DNA of 64,000 bases from Pseudomonas protegens CHA0 (GCF_000397205.1 NC_021237.1:6455001-6519000); one strand, 5' to 3'. Positions 36,174 to 45,665 are shown, numbered from the stretch's first letter. Notes: generated by a model not told the origin, from the letters alone. A program made the numbers and translations.

Positions 36174-37898
36174 TCAGTGGCCCGGCGTGCCCTGGCGCCA
36201 GGCCTGGGAACGGCGCAGCAGGCCGCGCGAAGCCCAGGCCAGGAGCAGCGAGACGCCGGCGGAGGTGAACAGGATCAGGGTCGACATGGCCGCGGCGCCG
36301 CCGACGTTGCCAGCGTCGTCCATATTCAGCACGGCCACGGCAGCGAGGATGGTGTCCGGGCTGTAGAGGAAGATCGCCGCCGACACCGTGGTCATGGCCG
36401 AGACGAACAGGTAGCGCACGATGTCCAGCAGCGCCGGTAGGCAGATCGGCACGGTAACCCGCAGGTAATGCCGGTACAGCGGCGCCTTGAGCGACAGCGC
36501 GGCCGCCTCGAACTCGGCATCCAGCTGGCGCAGGGCGGTGGTGGCGGTCATCTGCGCGGTGGTCAGGTAGTGGGCGATGGTGCACACCACCAGCAGGGTC
36601 ATGGTGCCGTAGAACACGTGCAGCGGGTTGCCATTGAGGTTGAAGAAGAAGACGTAGCCCAGGCCCAGCACCAGCCCGGGCACCGCCATGGGCACGAAAC
36701 TGAGCATGCGCAGCGCCAGGTTCAAGCCGCGCTGGCCGCGGGTCTTCTCCATCAGGTAGGCGCCAGTGAAGATCACCACGCTGCCGATCAGCGCCGTGCA
36801 CAGTGCCATGGTCAAGCTGTTGCGGTAGGCCAGCCAGCCACCGCCGGCGGTGTCGTTGAACTGGTAGTGGTTCAGCGACAGCGACAGGTTGTAGGGCCAG
36901 AATTTCACCAGCGACGAAAACACCGCCATGCCGAACACCAGCAGCAGGGCCGCGCAGATCAGCAACACAATGGCCAGGTAGCAGCCATCGCGCAGTGGCG
37001 ACGGCGCAGGCTTGAATACCTGGGCACGGCCGCTCATGGAGTCACCATGGCGCCGGCGCAGCCAGGCGTCGACACCGAAGCTGAACAGGGCCGGCAACAG
37101 CAGGACCATGCCGATCAACGCGCCGCGGCCGAACTGCTGCTGCCCCACCACCGCCTTGTAGGCTTCCAGGGCCAGCACCTGATAGTCGCCGCCCACTACC
37201 ACTGGCACGCCGAAGTCGGTGATGGTCAGGGTGAACACCAGGCAGAAGGCGGCGAACACCGCCTGCCGGGTCGCCGGCCAGGTGATGCTGCGAAAGGCCT
37301 TGGCGGGGCTGGCGCCCATGCTCGACGCGGCGTCGAACAGCCGCGCGTCCGCCAGGGACAGCGCCGAGAGCAGGATCATCAGGGCGTGGGGAAAGGTGTA
37401 GATCACTTCACCCAGGACAATGCCCCAGAAGCCGTAGATGTTCTCGGCGAACAGGCCACGCAGCATCCCCTGATTGCCAAACAGATAGACCAGGGCAATG
37501 CCCGGGAGCATCGACGGCGCCATCAGCGGCAACAGCGACAGGCCGCGCCAGATGCCCTTGCCGGGAATCAGCGTGCGTTGCAGGGCGTAGGCGAACAGGT
37601 AGGCCAGGGGCACGACGATAGCGGCCACGCTAAGGGAGACTTTCAGGCTGTTGCCCAGCAACCAGTGGAAGTTTTCGCTGGCCACTAGCTCGCGAGCCGC
37701 CAGCCAGCCTCCGCCCTGCCCGGCCTCGGCGCTGAAGCCGCGCCAGAAGATCGCCAACAGGGGCAACAGCACCGCTACACCCAGCAGGACCAGGAGCAGA
37801 ACCTTGCCGCCGACGACAAAAATACGGTCGCCGATCTCGGCACGAGAAGCCTGGCGCGCCCGCTTGGCAGGTAGCGGCAGGGACATTGGCACGCTCAT
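36174..37898 (-). CDS. Fused ABC permease of the aminoethylphosphonate importer
   Basis: 574 aa from the ATG at 37898 (MSVPMSLPLPAKRARQ). Two binding-protein-dependent permease domains are fused in one chain, about 12 hydrophobic segments in all. The EAA-type loops are near SMGASPAKAFRSITWPATRQ in the first half and AALSLKAPLYRHYLRVTVPI in the second. One polypeptide therefore replaces a permease dimer. It starts 1 bp after the ATPase stop and is followed 56 bp later by the binding-protein gene. Confidence 0.88.
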   Translation of the reverse strand: MSVPMSLPLPAKRARQASRAEIGDRIFVVGGKVLLLVLLGVAVLLPLLAIFWRGFSAEAGQGGGWLAARELVASENFHWLLGNSLKVSLSVAAIVVPLAYLFAYALQRTLIPGKGIWRGLSLLPLMAPSMLPGIALVYLFGNQGMLRGLFAENIYGFWGIVLGEVIYTFPHALMILLSALSLADARLFDAASSMGASPAKAFRSITWPATRQAVFAAFCLVFTLTITDFGVPVVVGGDYQVLALEAYKAVVGQQQFGRGALIGMVLLLPALFSFGVDAWLRRRHGDSMSGRAQVFKPAPSPLRDGCYLAIVLLICAALLLVFGMAVFSSLVKFWPYNLSLSLNHYQFNDTAGGGWLAYRNSLTMALCTALIGSVVIFTGAYLMEKTRGQRGLNLALRMLSFVPMAVPGLVLGLGYVFFFNLNGNPLHVFYGTMTLLVVCTIAHYLTTAQMTATTALRQLDAEFEAAALSLKAPLYRHYLRVTVPICLPALLDIVRYLFVSAMTTVSAAIFLYSPDTILAAVAVLNMDDAGNVGGAAAMSTLILFTSAGVSLLLAWASRGLLRRSQAWRQGTPGH

Positions 37899-37899
37899 C

Positions 37900-38976
37900 T
37901 TAGGCAAACACCTGAAGGCTGCGCGGCGGCAAGGCGACCCAGATGTCCTGGGCGCCCAGACGCGGCATGGCTTCCGGGGCCAGCTCGGCCAGCAGCGCAT
38001 GCCCCGGCAGCTCGTTGAGTTCGAAGCTCATGCGGCAGCGATTGCCGAGGAAAGTGATCTCGCGGACCTTGGCCGGGAACAGGTTTTCCTCGTGCACCAG
38101 CGGATTCACGCTGATGGCTTCCGGACGGCAGAACAGCCGGCCCGAGGCGGTCTTGGCCGAGCCGTCGGCCAGGCGCACATTCATGCCGCCAACCTGGGCA
38201 TGGCTGTCGCTGTTGCGGCTGAAGGGTAGCCAGTTGCCCTGGCCGACGAATTCGGCGACGAACGGCGTGGCCGGACGGTCGTAGATTTCCTGGGGCGTGG
38301 CGTACTGCTCGACCTTGCCGTTATTCATCACGGCAATGCGGTCGGCCATCAGCATGGCTTCGTCCTGGTTGTGGGTAACCATCAGGGTGGTGATCCCCAG
38401 ACGCCGCTGCAGCTGGCGCAGCTCGGTGCACAGGTGCTCGCGGACCCGGGCGTCCAGCGCCGACATCGGCTCGTCCAGCAGCAGCAACGACGGCGCCGGT
38501 GCCAGGGCACGGGCCAGGGCCACGCGCTGCTGCTGGCCGCCGGACAGCTGGCCGGGGTACTTCTTCTCGCTGCCGGTCAGCCCCACCAGTTCCAGCATCT
38601 GCGCCACGCGCTTGCGCGCTTCTTCGCGGCCACTTCCGGACAGGCCGTAGGCGATGTTGGCTTCTACCGTGAGGTTGGGGAACAGCGCGTAGGACTGGAA
38701 CAGGATCCCGTAGTCCCGGGCCTGGGGCGCCAGCAGCGACACGTCCCGATCCCCGAGGTACAACTCGCCCTGGTCCTGGCGTTCCAGGCCGGCGATGCAG
38801 CGCAGCAAGGTGGTCTTGCCGCAGCCGGACGGCCCCAGCAGGCACACCAGCTCCCCGGCGGCGACGTCCAGGGACACGTTATCCAGCGCGGTGAAGGCAC
38901 CGAAGCGCTTGTGGATACCGCGCACCTTCATCGGTGCACCGGGGTTGCTCAGGGCAGTTGCAGTGGAGTGGTTCAT
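37900..38976 (-). CDS. ABC transporter ATPase of the aminoethylphosphonate importer
   Basis: 358 aa. Walker A is LLGPSGCGKTTLLR, the ABC signature LSGGQQQRVALARAL, Walker B LLLLDEPMSALD, and the H-loop VTHNQDEAM. A C-terminal TOBE-like domain (residues about 250-350) follows, as in Fe3+/spermidine/phosphonate importers. It is the first gene of the importer operon, downstream of the LysR gene and a 72-bp REP pair. Confidence 0.9.
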   Translation of the reverse strand: MNHSTATALSNPGAPMKVRGIHKRFGAFTALDNVSLDVAAGELVCLLGPSGCGKTTLLRCIAGLERQDQGELYLGDRDVSLLAPQARDYGILFQSYALFPNLTVEANIAYGLSGSGREEARKRVAQMLELVGLTGSEKKYPGQLSGGQQQRVALARALAPAPSLLLLDEPMSALDARVREHLCTELRQLQRRLGITTLMVTHNQDEAMLMADRIAVMNNGKVEQYATPQEIYDRPATPFVAEFVGQGNWLPFSRNSDSHAQVGGMNVRLADGSAKTASGRLFCRPEAISVNPLVHEENLFPAKVREITFLGNRCRMSFELNELPGHALLAELAPEAMPRLGAQDIWVALPPRSLQVFA

Positions 38977-39111
38977 GGACGGACCTCATCTAGCAGATGA
39001 GGCAAATCCTAGAGTTGCAATGCGTCGGTCATATGGCAGTAAGGCAAAAACGACCGATAGTGGTATTCAGGGATTTGGGTTCACGTGTAAATCATGTGCT
39101 GGCTGATCTGG

Positions 39112-39183
39112 CGCCTTCGCGAGCAAGCTCGCTCCCCCAGGGGCAATGCATTTCAACGCAGGAGCGAGCTCGCTCGCGAAGGC
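39112..39183. repeat. REP doublet between the LysR and ABC ATPase genes
   Basis: GCCTTCGCGAGCAAGCTCGC-TCC at the left and GGAGCGAGCTCGCTCGCGAA-GGC at the right form a 72-bp inverted pair (REPIN-like). Each unit also folds on itself. Confidence 0.9.
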
Positions 39184-39207
39184 ATCGGCATGGCCGATGC
39201 AGGTCTT

Positions 39208-40071
39208 TCAGGCGGGAGCCATTTCCTGGGCCAGGCCGAGAAAGGCGGCGGGCAGGCGCGCGTTCTTGCGCTCCTTGAGGCAATACAGGTACTCGGCGAT
39301 CTGCGGCGCGTTTTCGATGGTCAGTACCCGCAGTTGCGGGTCGTGGGGCACTTCCTGGCGGGCAATGATGCTGATGCCGATATTGCGCAGCACCGCCTCG
39401 CGGATCGATTCACGGCTGCCGATCTCCAGCAGCGGGCCAAAGCTGACGTTGGCGTTCTTCAGCAGACCTTCGGTGAGGCTGCGGGTGGTGGAGCCGGGTT
39501 CGCGCATCAGCAGCGTATGCCCGGCCAGGGCGTTGAGGGGCACGTGATCCAGCGCCGCCAGGGGGTGATTGCGATGCACCGCCAGCACCAGCGGATCGCT
39601 GCCCAGCACCCGGCGGACCAACCGCGAATCCTCCAGCAGTTGCGAGGAAGCGGCCACATCCACCCGGTAGTCTTCCAGCGCCTCCAGGACCTGCTGGGAG
39701 TTGCCGATTTCCACCGAGACCTCCACCTGGGGCAGGCGCTGGCGGAAAGTCTTCACCAGATCGAGGATGTAGTACGGCGCGGTGGCGGCGATGCGCAGCG
39801 TGCCCTGCACCTGCCCGCAGTTGCGCAGGAAGAATTCGATGTCCGACTCTTTCTGCAGCAGCTCCTTGACCATCGGCAGCAAGCGCGCGCCCTCATCGCT
39901 CAGGCTCAGGCGGCGACCGCCTCGGTAGAACAGCTCCACCGCGTACTGGCTCTCCAGGTTGCGGACCTGGGTAGTCACCGTGGGCTGGCTGAGGCCGAGC
40001 TTCTTCGCCGCCTGGGTAATGCTGCCCAGGCGGGCGACCATGTAAAAAGCCTTCAGCTCGGCACTCAGCAC
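39208..40071 (-). CDS. LysR-family regulator of the phosphonate cluster
   Basis: 287 aa from a GTG at 40071 with GAGAG 7 nt upstream. The N-terminal winged helix-turn-helix is MLSAELKAFYMVARLGSITQ, with AAKKLGLSQPTVTTQVRNLE; the rest is the LysR effector domain. Position upstream of and co-oriented with the importer suggests it activates phosphonate uptake and catabolism (inference). It starts only 16 bp after the cadA stop, so read-through from the metal-inducible cadA promoter could raise its level. Confidence 0.85.
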   Translation of the reverse strand: MLSAELKAFYMVARLGSITQAAKKLGLSQPTVTTQVRNLESQYAVELFYRGGRRLSLSDEGARLLPMVKELLQKESDIEFFLRNCGQVQGTLRIAATAPYYILDLVKTFRQRLPQVEVSVEIGNSQQVLEALEDYRVDVAASSQLLEDSRLVRRVLGSDPLVLAVHRNHPLAALDHVPLNALAGHTLLMREPGSTTRSLTEGLLKNANVSFGPLLEIGSRESIREAVLRNIGISIIARQEVPHDPQLRVLTIENAPQIAEYLYCLKERKNARLPAAFLGLAQEMAPA

Positions 40072-40087
40072 AGGGTTCTCTCGTTGC

Positions 40088-42439
40088 TTATTTGCGCAGC
40101 AGGCGCAGACCGTTGAACACCACCAACAGGCTCACGCCCATGTCGGCGAACACTGCCATCCACATGGTGGCCAGCCCGGCAAAGGTTACCCCAAGAAAGA
40201 TCGCCTTGATGACCAGGGCCAGGACGATATTTTGCTTGAGCACCACCGAGGTCTGGCGCGACAGGCGGATAAACGCCGGGATCTTGCGCAGATCATCGTC
40301 CATCAGGGCCACATCCGCGGTCTCGATGGCGGTGTCGGTGCCCGCCGCAGCCATGGCGAAACCGATTTCGGCACGGGCCAGGGCCGGGGCGTCGTTGATG
40401 CCGTCGCCCACCATGCCCACCCGATGGCCCTGGGCGTACAGGTCTTCGATGGCCTGCAGCTTGTCGGTGGGCAGCAGGTCGCCCCGGGCCTGGTCGATAC
40501 CCACCTGGGCCGCGATGGCCTGGGCGGTATGGGGGTTGTCGCCGGTGAGCATCAGGGTCTTGATCCCCAGCTCATGCAATTGCTGGATGGCTTCGCGGCT
40601 GGATTCCTTCACCGTATCGGCCACGGCGAACAGCGCCAGCGGGCCATTGCGGTCCAGCAGCAGGACCACGGTCTTGCCCTGTTTCTCCAGGGCGAAGAGT
40701 TTTTCTTCCAAAGCCGGGGAGCACAGGCCCAGCTCTTCCACCAGACGATGGTTGCCCAGGTGGTACAGCTCGCCGTTGATCTCGCCGCGTACGCCTCGGC
40801 CGGTCAGGGCCTCGAAGTTATCCACAGGGTGCATGGCCAACTGCTTATCCACAGCCGCCTGGGCAATGGCCAGGGACACCGGGTGGTCGGAACGCCCTGC
40901 CAGGCTTGCGGCCAGGGCCGGGGCGGTGTCCTGGGCCAGCGGGTCCAGGGACAGGAAGTCGGTCTGCACCGGTTTGCCGTGGGTGATGGTGCCGGTCTTG
41001 TCCAGGGCCAGGTAGTCGAGCTTGTAGCCGCCTTCCAGGTAGACCCCGCCCTTGACCAGGATGCCCTTGCGCGCGGCAGCCGCCAGGCCGCTGACAATGC
41101 TCACCGGGGTGGAGATCACCAGGGCGCAGGGGCAAGCCACTACCAGCAGCACCAGGGCGCGGTAGATCCAGTCGAACCAGACGCCGCCCATGAACAGCGG
41201 CGGAATCAGCGCCACCGCCAGGGCGAAGGCGAATACCGCCGGGGTGTAGATTTTCGAGAAGCTGTCAACGAAGCGCTGGGTCGGAGCCCGGGCGCCCTGG
41301 GCCTGTTCCACAGCGTGGATGATCCGCGCCAGGGTCGAGTTGTTGGCGGCGGCAGTCACTCGGTATTCCAGGGAGCCGGCCTGGTTGATGGTGCCGGCGA
41401 AAACCTTGTCGCCCACAGTCTTTTCCACCGGCAGGCTTTCACCGGTGATCGGCGCCTGGTCGATGGTGGAGTTGCCGGACACGACCTCGCCGTCGAGGCC
41501 GATGCGCTCGCCGGGACGCACCCGCACCAGTGCGCCAAGTTCGACGTTTTTCGCTTCCTGTTCGCTCCAGTTGCCGTCTGCCTGCTGCACCGTGACCCGT
41601 TCCGGGGTCATCTGCATCAGGCCGCTGATGGCGTTGCGCGCCCGATCCAGGGAACGGGCCTCGATCAATTCCGCCACGGTGAACAGGAACATCACCATCG
41701 CCGCTTCCGGCCATTGGCCGATCAGCACGGCGCCGGTCACGGCGATGCTCATCAGGGCATTGATGTTGAGGTTGCGGTTCTTCAGGGCGATCCAGCCCTT
41801 CTTGTAGGTGGTCAGGCCACCACTGAGGATCGACACCAGGGCCACCAGGGCAATCACCCAGTCGGGCGCGGCATTGGTGAAATGGATGACCTCGGCAGCC
41901 AGCGCGCCGATACCGGACAGGGCCAGCGGCCACCAGGGCTTCTTCACGGGCGCTGCGGCAGGCGCGGCTTGGTCACCCTCCTGTTCCAGCGGTTCGGCGT
42001 GCATGCCCAGTGACTTGACCGCCTCGATGATAGGCGCGGTGCTCGGCAGGTCGTGGGTCACCCCCAGCACGCGGTTCATCAGGTTGAACTCCAGCGCCTG
42101 GACCCCGGCCAGCTTGCCCAGCTTGTTCTGGATCAGGGTCTGTTCGGTGGGGCAGTCCATGGCTTCGATGCGAAAGCTGCTCAAGCGCGCGCCGGCGGTC
42201 GGGGTCTCGCTCAGGGTGACCCTGGACGGCGCCAGGTCGGCGGAACCGCAGCAGGATGCGCCGCGGGCGGCATGATCGTGTGCCTTGACCGGCTGCAACT
42301 TGCCCGCGGGCGCATGGGAATGGCTGTGGCCATGGCTGTGATCGTGATCGTGATCGTGATCGTGATCGTGATCGTGATCGTGATCAGCCTGGGGCTGCTG
42401 ATCCGCGGTTTTGCGCGGGCTGTGGAGAGAATCGCTCAT
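40088..42439 (-). CDS. cadA: CadA P1B-type Cd2+/Zn2+/Pb2+-exporting ATPase
   Basis: 783 aa from the ATG at 42439. A His-rich N-terminus contains eight Asp-His pairs then SHGHSHSH, followed by a metal-binding domain with SFRIEAMDCPTEQ. The transmembrane CPC motif is VACPCALVISTP, the phosphorylation site DKTGTIT, and the hinge GDGINDAPALA. It pumps soft divalent metals out of the cytoplasm. It is divergent from cadR over 88 bp with a MerR-type operator. Confidence 0.95.
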   Translation of the reverse strand: MSDSLHSPRKTADQQPQADHDHDHDHDHDHDHDHSHGHSHSHAPAGKLQPVKAHDHAARGASCCGSADLAPSRVTLSETPTAGARLSSFRIEAMDCPTEQTLIQNKLGKLAGVQALEFNLMNRVLGVTHDLPSTAPIIEAVKSLGMHAEPLEQEGDQAAPAAAPVKKPWWPLALSGIGALAAEVIHFTNAAPDWVIALVALVSILSGGLTTYKKGWIALKNRNLNINALMSIAVTGAVLIGQWPEAAMVMFLFTVAELIEARSLDRARNAISGLMQMTPERVTVQQADGNWSEQEAKNVELGALVRVRPGERIGLDGEVVSGNSTIDQAPITGESLPVEKTVGDKVFAGTINQAGSLEYRVTAAANNSTLARIIHAVEQAQGARAPTQRFVDSFSKIYTPAVFAFALAVALIPPLFMGGVWFDWIYRALVLLVVACPCALVISTPVSIVSGLAAAARKGILVKGGVYLEGGYKLDYLALDKTGTITHGKPVQTDFLSLDPLAQDTAPALAASLAGRSDHPVSLAIAQAAVDKQLAMHPVDNFEALTGRGVRGEINGELYHLGNHRLVEELGLCSPALEEKLFALEKQGKTVVLLLDRNGPLALFAVADTVKESSREAIQQLHELGIKTLMLTGDNPHTAQAIAAQVGIDQARGDLLPTDKLQAIEDLYAQGHRVGMVGDGINDAPALARAEIGFAMAAAGTDTAIETADVALMDDDLRKIPAFIRLSRQTSVVLKQNIVLALVIKAIFLGVTFAGLATMWMAVFADMGVSLLVVFNGLRLLRK
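42338..42385. repeat. Hexanucleotide tandem repeat (GTGATC)x8 in cadA
   Basis: Eight perfect copies of GTGATC, read on the minus strand as GATCAC, encode (Asp-His)x8 in the cytoplasmic metal-binding tail of CadA. Slippage would change the number of histidines without shifting the frame. Confidence 0.95.
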
Positions 42440-42473
42440 TAGGGTCCCTTCCGAATTAAGGTGCTTGTTGCCA

Positions 42474-42504
42474 AGTGAACACCCTGTAGCCACTATAGGG
42501 TCAA
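42474..42504. promoter_or_regulatory. CadR operator and cadA promoter
   Basis: The interrupted palindrome ACCCTGTAG-CCAC-TATAGGGT lies at 42481-42501. On the minus strand, -35 TTGACC (42504-42499) and -10 TTCACT (42479-42474) are 19 bp apart, the overlong spacer that MerR-family activators correct by DNA distortion. This supports metal-induced activation of cadA by CadR. Confidence 0.8.
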
Positions 42505-42527
42505 GCACCCATTCGGAGACGACGACA

Positions 42528-42977
42528 ATGAAGATTGGCGAACTGGCGAAACTCACCGACTGTCAGGTCGAGACCATCCGTTACTACGAGCGCGAAGGGC
42601 TGCTGCCGGAACCGGCCCGCAGTGAAGGCAACTATCGCCTCTACACCCAGGCCCACACCGAGCGCCTGACCTTTATCCGCAATTGCCGCAGCCTGGACAT
42701 GACCCTCGAGGAGATCCGCAGCCTGCTCAACCTGCGCGACAGCCCCCAGGACCAGTGCGCCAGCGTCAACGCCCTCATCGACGAGCATATCCATCACGTC
42801 AAGGCGCGCATCGACGGCCTGCTGGCCCTGCAGGAACAACTGCTGGACCTGCGCCAGCGCTGCAGCGAGGGCCCGGACCTTGAGCACTGCGGAATTCTCC
42901 AGCGCCTGGAAGTCAGCGGCTCGGTGGCCCCCAATGAGAGCGAGCCCTCCCATGTCGGGCGCAGCCACGGGCACTGA
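42528..42977 (+). CDS. cadR: CadR, MerR-family metal-responsive regulator
   Basis: 149 aa from the ATG at 42528 (MKIGELAKLTDCQVETIRYY). The MerR helix-turn-helix is N-terminal and a long dimerisation helix follows. Metal ligands characteristic of CadR are in place: Cys in DQCASVNAL (about residue 77) and in LEHCGILQ (about residue 119). The C-terminus is His-rich (SHVGRSHGH). It activates the divergent cadA on Cd, Zn or Pb. Confidence 0.93.
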   Translation: MKIGELAKLTDCQVETIRYYEREGLLPEPARSEGNYRLYTQAHTERLTFIRNCRSLDMTLEEIRSLLNLRDSPQDQCASVNALIDEHIHHVKARIDGLLALQEQLLDLRQRCSEGPDLEHCGILQRLEVSGSVAPNESEPSHVGRSHGH

Positions 42978-42992
42978 ACCCCTGGCGCGGTT

Positions 42993-43580
42993 TCAGGCGC
43001 CGCGCCGAACGCTGGCCGTCAGCCGCAGATAAGCCCCTTCGAGGATTGCCAGCAGCCGCTGGTCCAGTTGCTGCCAGGCCAGCGCCTGGCGCACCAGCCA
43101 GGCGCTGAGCCCCCCCACCAGGCAGCCACCCAGAATGTCGAAAGGGAAATGCACACCCAGGTAGACCCGTGCCCAACTCACCAGGAGCGCCAGGCCCAGC
43201 ATCACCAGCCCGGTCTTGCGCAGGCTGGCCAGGATCAGCGCGAAAGCCATGGCGAACATGCCACTGGCGTGGTCGCTGGGGAAAGACGCCCCGGGCGCGT
43301 GGGCGAGGAAGTTCTGCCCCAGGCCGATCATGAACGGCCGCGGATGGAACCACAGCTCACGGATCAGCAGGTTGCAGACCAGGGCCAGGACAATGCTCAG
43401 GCCGGCGAGCAACACGATCATGCGCTGGCGGCGCTCGCCGAAAACCCAGAACACCACCAGCAGCAGCGGCACGCTGAGTACCACCCATTGCGCGAGGAAA
43501 ACCGCCAGTGCACGCATCGGCATGGACGCCCCGGCACTGGCGTTGATGGCCAGGAACAGGCTGTGATTGAGTTCTTCCAT
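42993..43580 (-). CDS. PAP2 phosphatase, probable undecaprenyl-diphosphate phosphatase
   Basis: 195 aa with about five or six transmembrane segments. The three PAP2 blocks are intact: LWFHPRPF, FPSDHASGMF and SWARVYLGVHFPFD. It resembles BcrC/YbjG, which recycle undecaprenyl pyrophosphate for cell-wall and O-antigen synthesis and give bacitracin tolerance. Other lipid phosphates are possible substrates. It is convergent with cadR. Confidence 0.85.
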   Translation of the reverse strand: MEELNHSLFLAINASAGASMPMRALAVFLAQWVVLSVPLLLVVFWVFGERRQRMIVLLAGLSIVLALVCNLLIRELWFHPRPFMIGLGQNFLAHAPGASFPSDHASGMFAMAFALILASLRKTGLVMLGLALLVSWARVYLGVHFPFDILGGCLVGGLSAWLVRQALAWQQLDQRLLAILEGAYLRLTASVRRGA

Positions 43581-43718
43581 TCGGGGCTCACGTTGAATGT
43601 CACAAGGACCACACCCCGCACCTGGCAGGGCCGCTACTCAGAGCGTAGCTGGCCGCCGGGCACAGCCATGCCCGGAACGGCTCCGGGCACAGGTCGATAA
43701 GGGCAACAGGATCAATCG

Positions 43719-43740
43719 GCAAGGGCCGCGCGGCCCTTGC
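43719..43740. terminator. Palindromic hairpin downstream of thyA
   Basis: GCAAGGGCCGC (43719-43729) and GCGGCCCTTGC (43730-43740) are exact inverse complements, 17 bp after the thyA stop on the minus strand. There is no T-run, so it is a possible weak or bidirectional terminator. Confidence 0.4.
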
Positions 43741-43756
43741 TGCAGTAGCTGGATGC

Positions 43757-44728
43757 TCAGACCGCCATCGGCGCCGTCATGGGCGCGTGGTGCTCATAGC
43801 CTTCCAGGGAGAAGTCGCTCGGTTCGATCAGCTCCAGCCACTCCGGCTGGTAGACGCCGGTCTTGGCGAACTCCGGCACACGCTCGGAAATCACCAGCTT
43901 GGGCATCGGGAACGGCTCGCGCTTGAGCTGTTCGTTGAGCATGTCCAGATGGTTTTCATAGACGTGGGCATCACCGATGAAATAGGTGAACCAGCGCGGC
44001 GTGTAGCCGGTCAGGCGGCCGATCAGGCTCAGCAGCGCAGCACCCTCGGTGAGGTTGAACGGCGTGCCCAGGCCCAGGTCGTTGGAGCGGATGTAGAGGG
44101 TCAGGGAGATTTCCCGGGTCTCGACATTGGGGTGGAACTGGTACAGCAGGTGGCACGGCGGCAAGGCCATTTCATCCAGCTGGGCGCAGTTCCAACCGTG
44201 GAACAGGATCCGCCGGCTACCCGGGTCGTTGATGATGGTGTCGACGCACTGGCGCACCTGGTCGATGGCCTTGTACAGCACCACGTAGCCCTGGCCGTCT
44301 TCCTCGCCTGCGGCGATCTGCCGGTAGCCCTGGCTCAGCGCCAGGTCGATGGCCGCCTGGTTGCTGGTCTTGATCTGTTTGTAGGCCGGCCACTTGCGCC
44401 ACTGCACGCCGTAGATCTCGCCCAGGTCGTCGTCGCCCTGGCGGAACGGGTTGGCCAGCCACTGGGCGTTTTCGTTGGCGTTCTGGTCCCAGACCTTGCA
44501 GCCCAGCGCACGAAACTCGGCGGCGTTGTTCACCCCGCGCAGGAAGCCGACCATCTCGCCGATGGCCGACTTGAAGGCCATCTTGCGGGTGGTGATGGCC
44601 GGGAAACCTTCCTTGAGGTCGTAGCGCAGCATGGCCCCGGGGAAGCTGATGGTGTTCACACCGGTGCGGTTGGCCTGCTTGGTGCCGTTGTTGATGACGT
44701 GGGCCACCAGATCAAGATATTGCTTCAT
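43757..44728 (-). CDS. thyA: Thymidylate synthase ThyA
   Basis: 323 aa. The catalytic Cys lies in [35 protein letters not shown] and [13 protein letters not shown] are fold and dUMP-binding motifs. It methylates dUMP to dTMP using methylene-tetrahydrofolate, which FolA then regenerates. It is about 60 residues longer than E. coli ThyA because of an insertion before the catalytic region (roughly residues 117-150), a long form known elsewhere. It lies 46 bp downstream of lgt on the same strand. Confidence 0.96.
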   Translation of the reverse strand: MKQYLDLVAHVINNGTKQANRTGVNTISFPGAMLRYDLKEGFPAITTRKMAFKSAIGEMVGFLRGVNNAAEFRALGCKVWDQNANENAQWLANPFRQGDDDLGEIYGVQWRKWPAYKQIKTSNQAAIDLALSQGYRQIAAGEEDGQGYVVLYKAIDQVRQCVDTIINDPGSRRILFHGWNCAQLDEMALPPCHLLYQFHPNVETREISLTLYIRSNDLGLGTPFNLTEGAALLSLIGRLTGYTPRWFTYFIGDAHVYENHLDMLNEQLKREPFPMPKLVISERVPEFAKTGVYQPEWLELIEPSDFSLEGYEHHAPMTAPMAV

Positions 44729-44745
44729 GAATTACCTGCATCCTT

Positions 44746-44770
44746 GAACCCGGGGCACGCCCCGGGGTTC
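44746..44770. other. Hairpin between lgt and thyA
   Basis: GAACCCGGGG and CCCCGGGGTTC pair with one bulged G around a CACG loop. It lies in the 46-bp gap, so it could be an attenuating or mRNA-stabilising structure between the two cistrons. Confidence 0.4.
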
Positions 44771-44774
44771 GAAT

Positions 44775-45584
44775 TTATTGCGCCGCGCTCTTGGCCGGAG
44801 CGCGATGATAAGCCAGCCAGATCAACCCCAGGCCACCGAGAATCATCGGCACGCACAGAACCTGACCCATGGTCAGCCAGTTCCAGGCCAGGTAGCCCAG
44901 CTGGGCGTCCGGCACCCGGACGAACTCGACGATGAAACGGAAGATCCCGTAGAACAGGGCGAACATACCGGAAACCGCCATGGTCGGCCGGGGTTTGCGC
45001 GAGAACAGCCAGAGGATCAGGAACAGCGCCACGCCTTCCAGGGCGAACTGATACAGCTGCGAGGGATGGCGCGGCAATTGCGCCGGATCGCTGAACGGCG
45101 GGAACACCATGGCCCAGGGCAGATCGGTGGGCTTGCCCCACAATTCAGCGTTGATGAAGTTGCCGATGCGCCCGGCGCCCAGGCCGATCGGCACCATCGG
45201 CGCGACGAAATCCATCAGCTCGAAGAAGGTCTTGTTGTTGCGCTTGCCGAACCACCAGGCCGCCAGCATCACCCCGATGAAACCACCGTGGAACGACATG
45301 CCGCCCTTCCACACCTCGAAGATCAGCGTCGGGTTGGCCAAATAGGCGCTCAGGTCGTAGAACAGCACATAACCCAGGCGACCACCGACTATCACCCCCA
45401 TGGACATCCAGAACACCATGTCCGAGAGCTTCTCCTTGCTCCAGGTCGGATCGAAACGGTTCAGGCGGCGCGACGCCAGCAACCAGGCACCGCCAATGCC
45501 GATCAGGTACATCAGGCCGTACCAGTGGATTTTCAGCGGGCCGATGGCCAGCGCCACCGGATCAATCTGCGGGTAAGGCAGCAT
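44775..45584 (-). CDS. lgt: Prolipoprotein diacylglyceryl transferase Lgt
   Basis: 269 aa, seven-helix inner-membrane enzyme. Signature motifs are intact: [25 protein letters not shown] and [17 protein letters not shown] with the catalytic Arg/Asn region. It transfers diacylglycerol from phosphatidylglycerol to the lipobox cysteine, the first step of lipoprotein maturation, as needed by the lipoproteins at 10102 and 23135. It is followed by thyA, the conserved bacterial order. Confidence 0.97.
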   Translation of the reverse strand: MLPYPQIDPVALAIGPLKIHWYGLMYLIGIGGAWLLASRRLNRFDPTWSKEKLSDMVFWMSMGVIVGGRLGYVLFYDLSAYLANPTLIFEVWKGGMSFHGGFIGVMLAAWWFGKRNNKTFFELMDFVAPMVPIGLGAGRIGNFINAELWGKPTDLPWAMVFPPFSDPAQLPRHPSQLYQFALEGVALFLILWLFSRKPRPTMAVSGMFALFYGIFRFIVEFVRVPDAQLGYLAWNWLTMGQVLCVPMILGGLGLIWLAYHRAPAKSAAQ

Positions 45585-45665
45585 TGCGACTCCTCGTAAG
45601 GGTTAGAACTTCAGATTCCCGGGGCAAACTGCCAGCCCAGGATTAAGCCAGGATTGCGTCACCAC

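Noticed and set aside
43757..44728. ThyA as a phage-derived or abnormal enzyme because it is 323 aa
   Set aside because: The insertion is a known long form of the enzyme, all catalytic motifs are intact, and it sits in the conserved lgt-thyA order.
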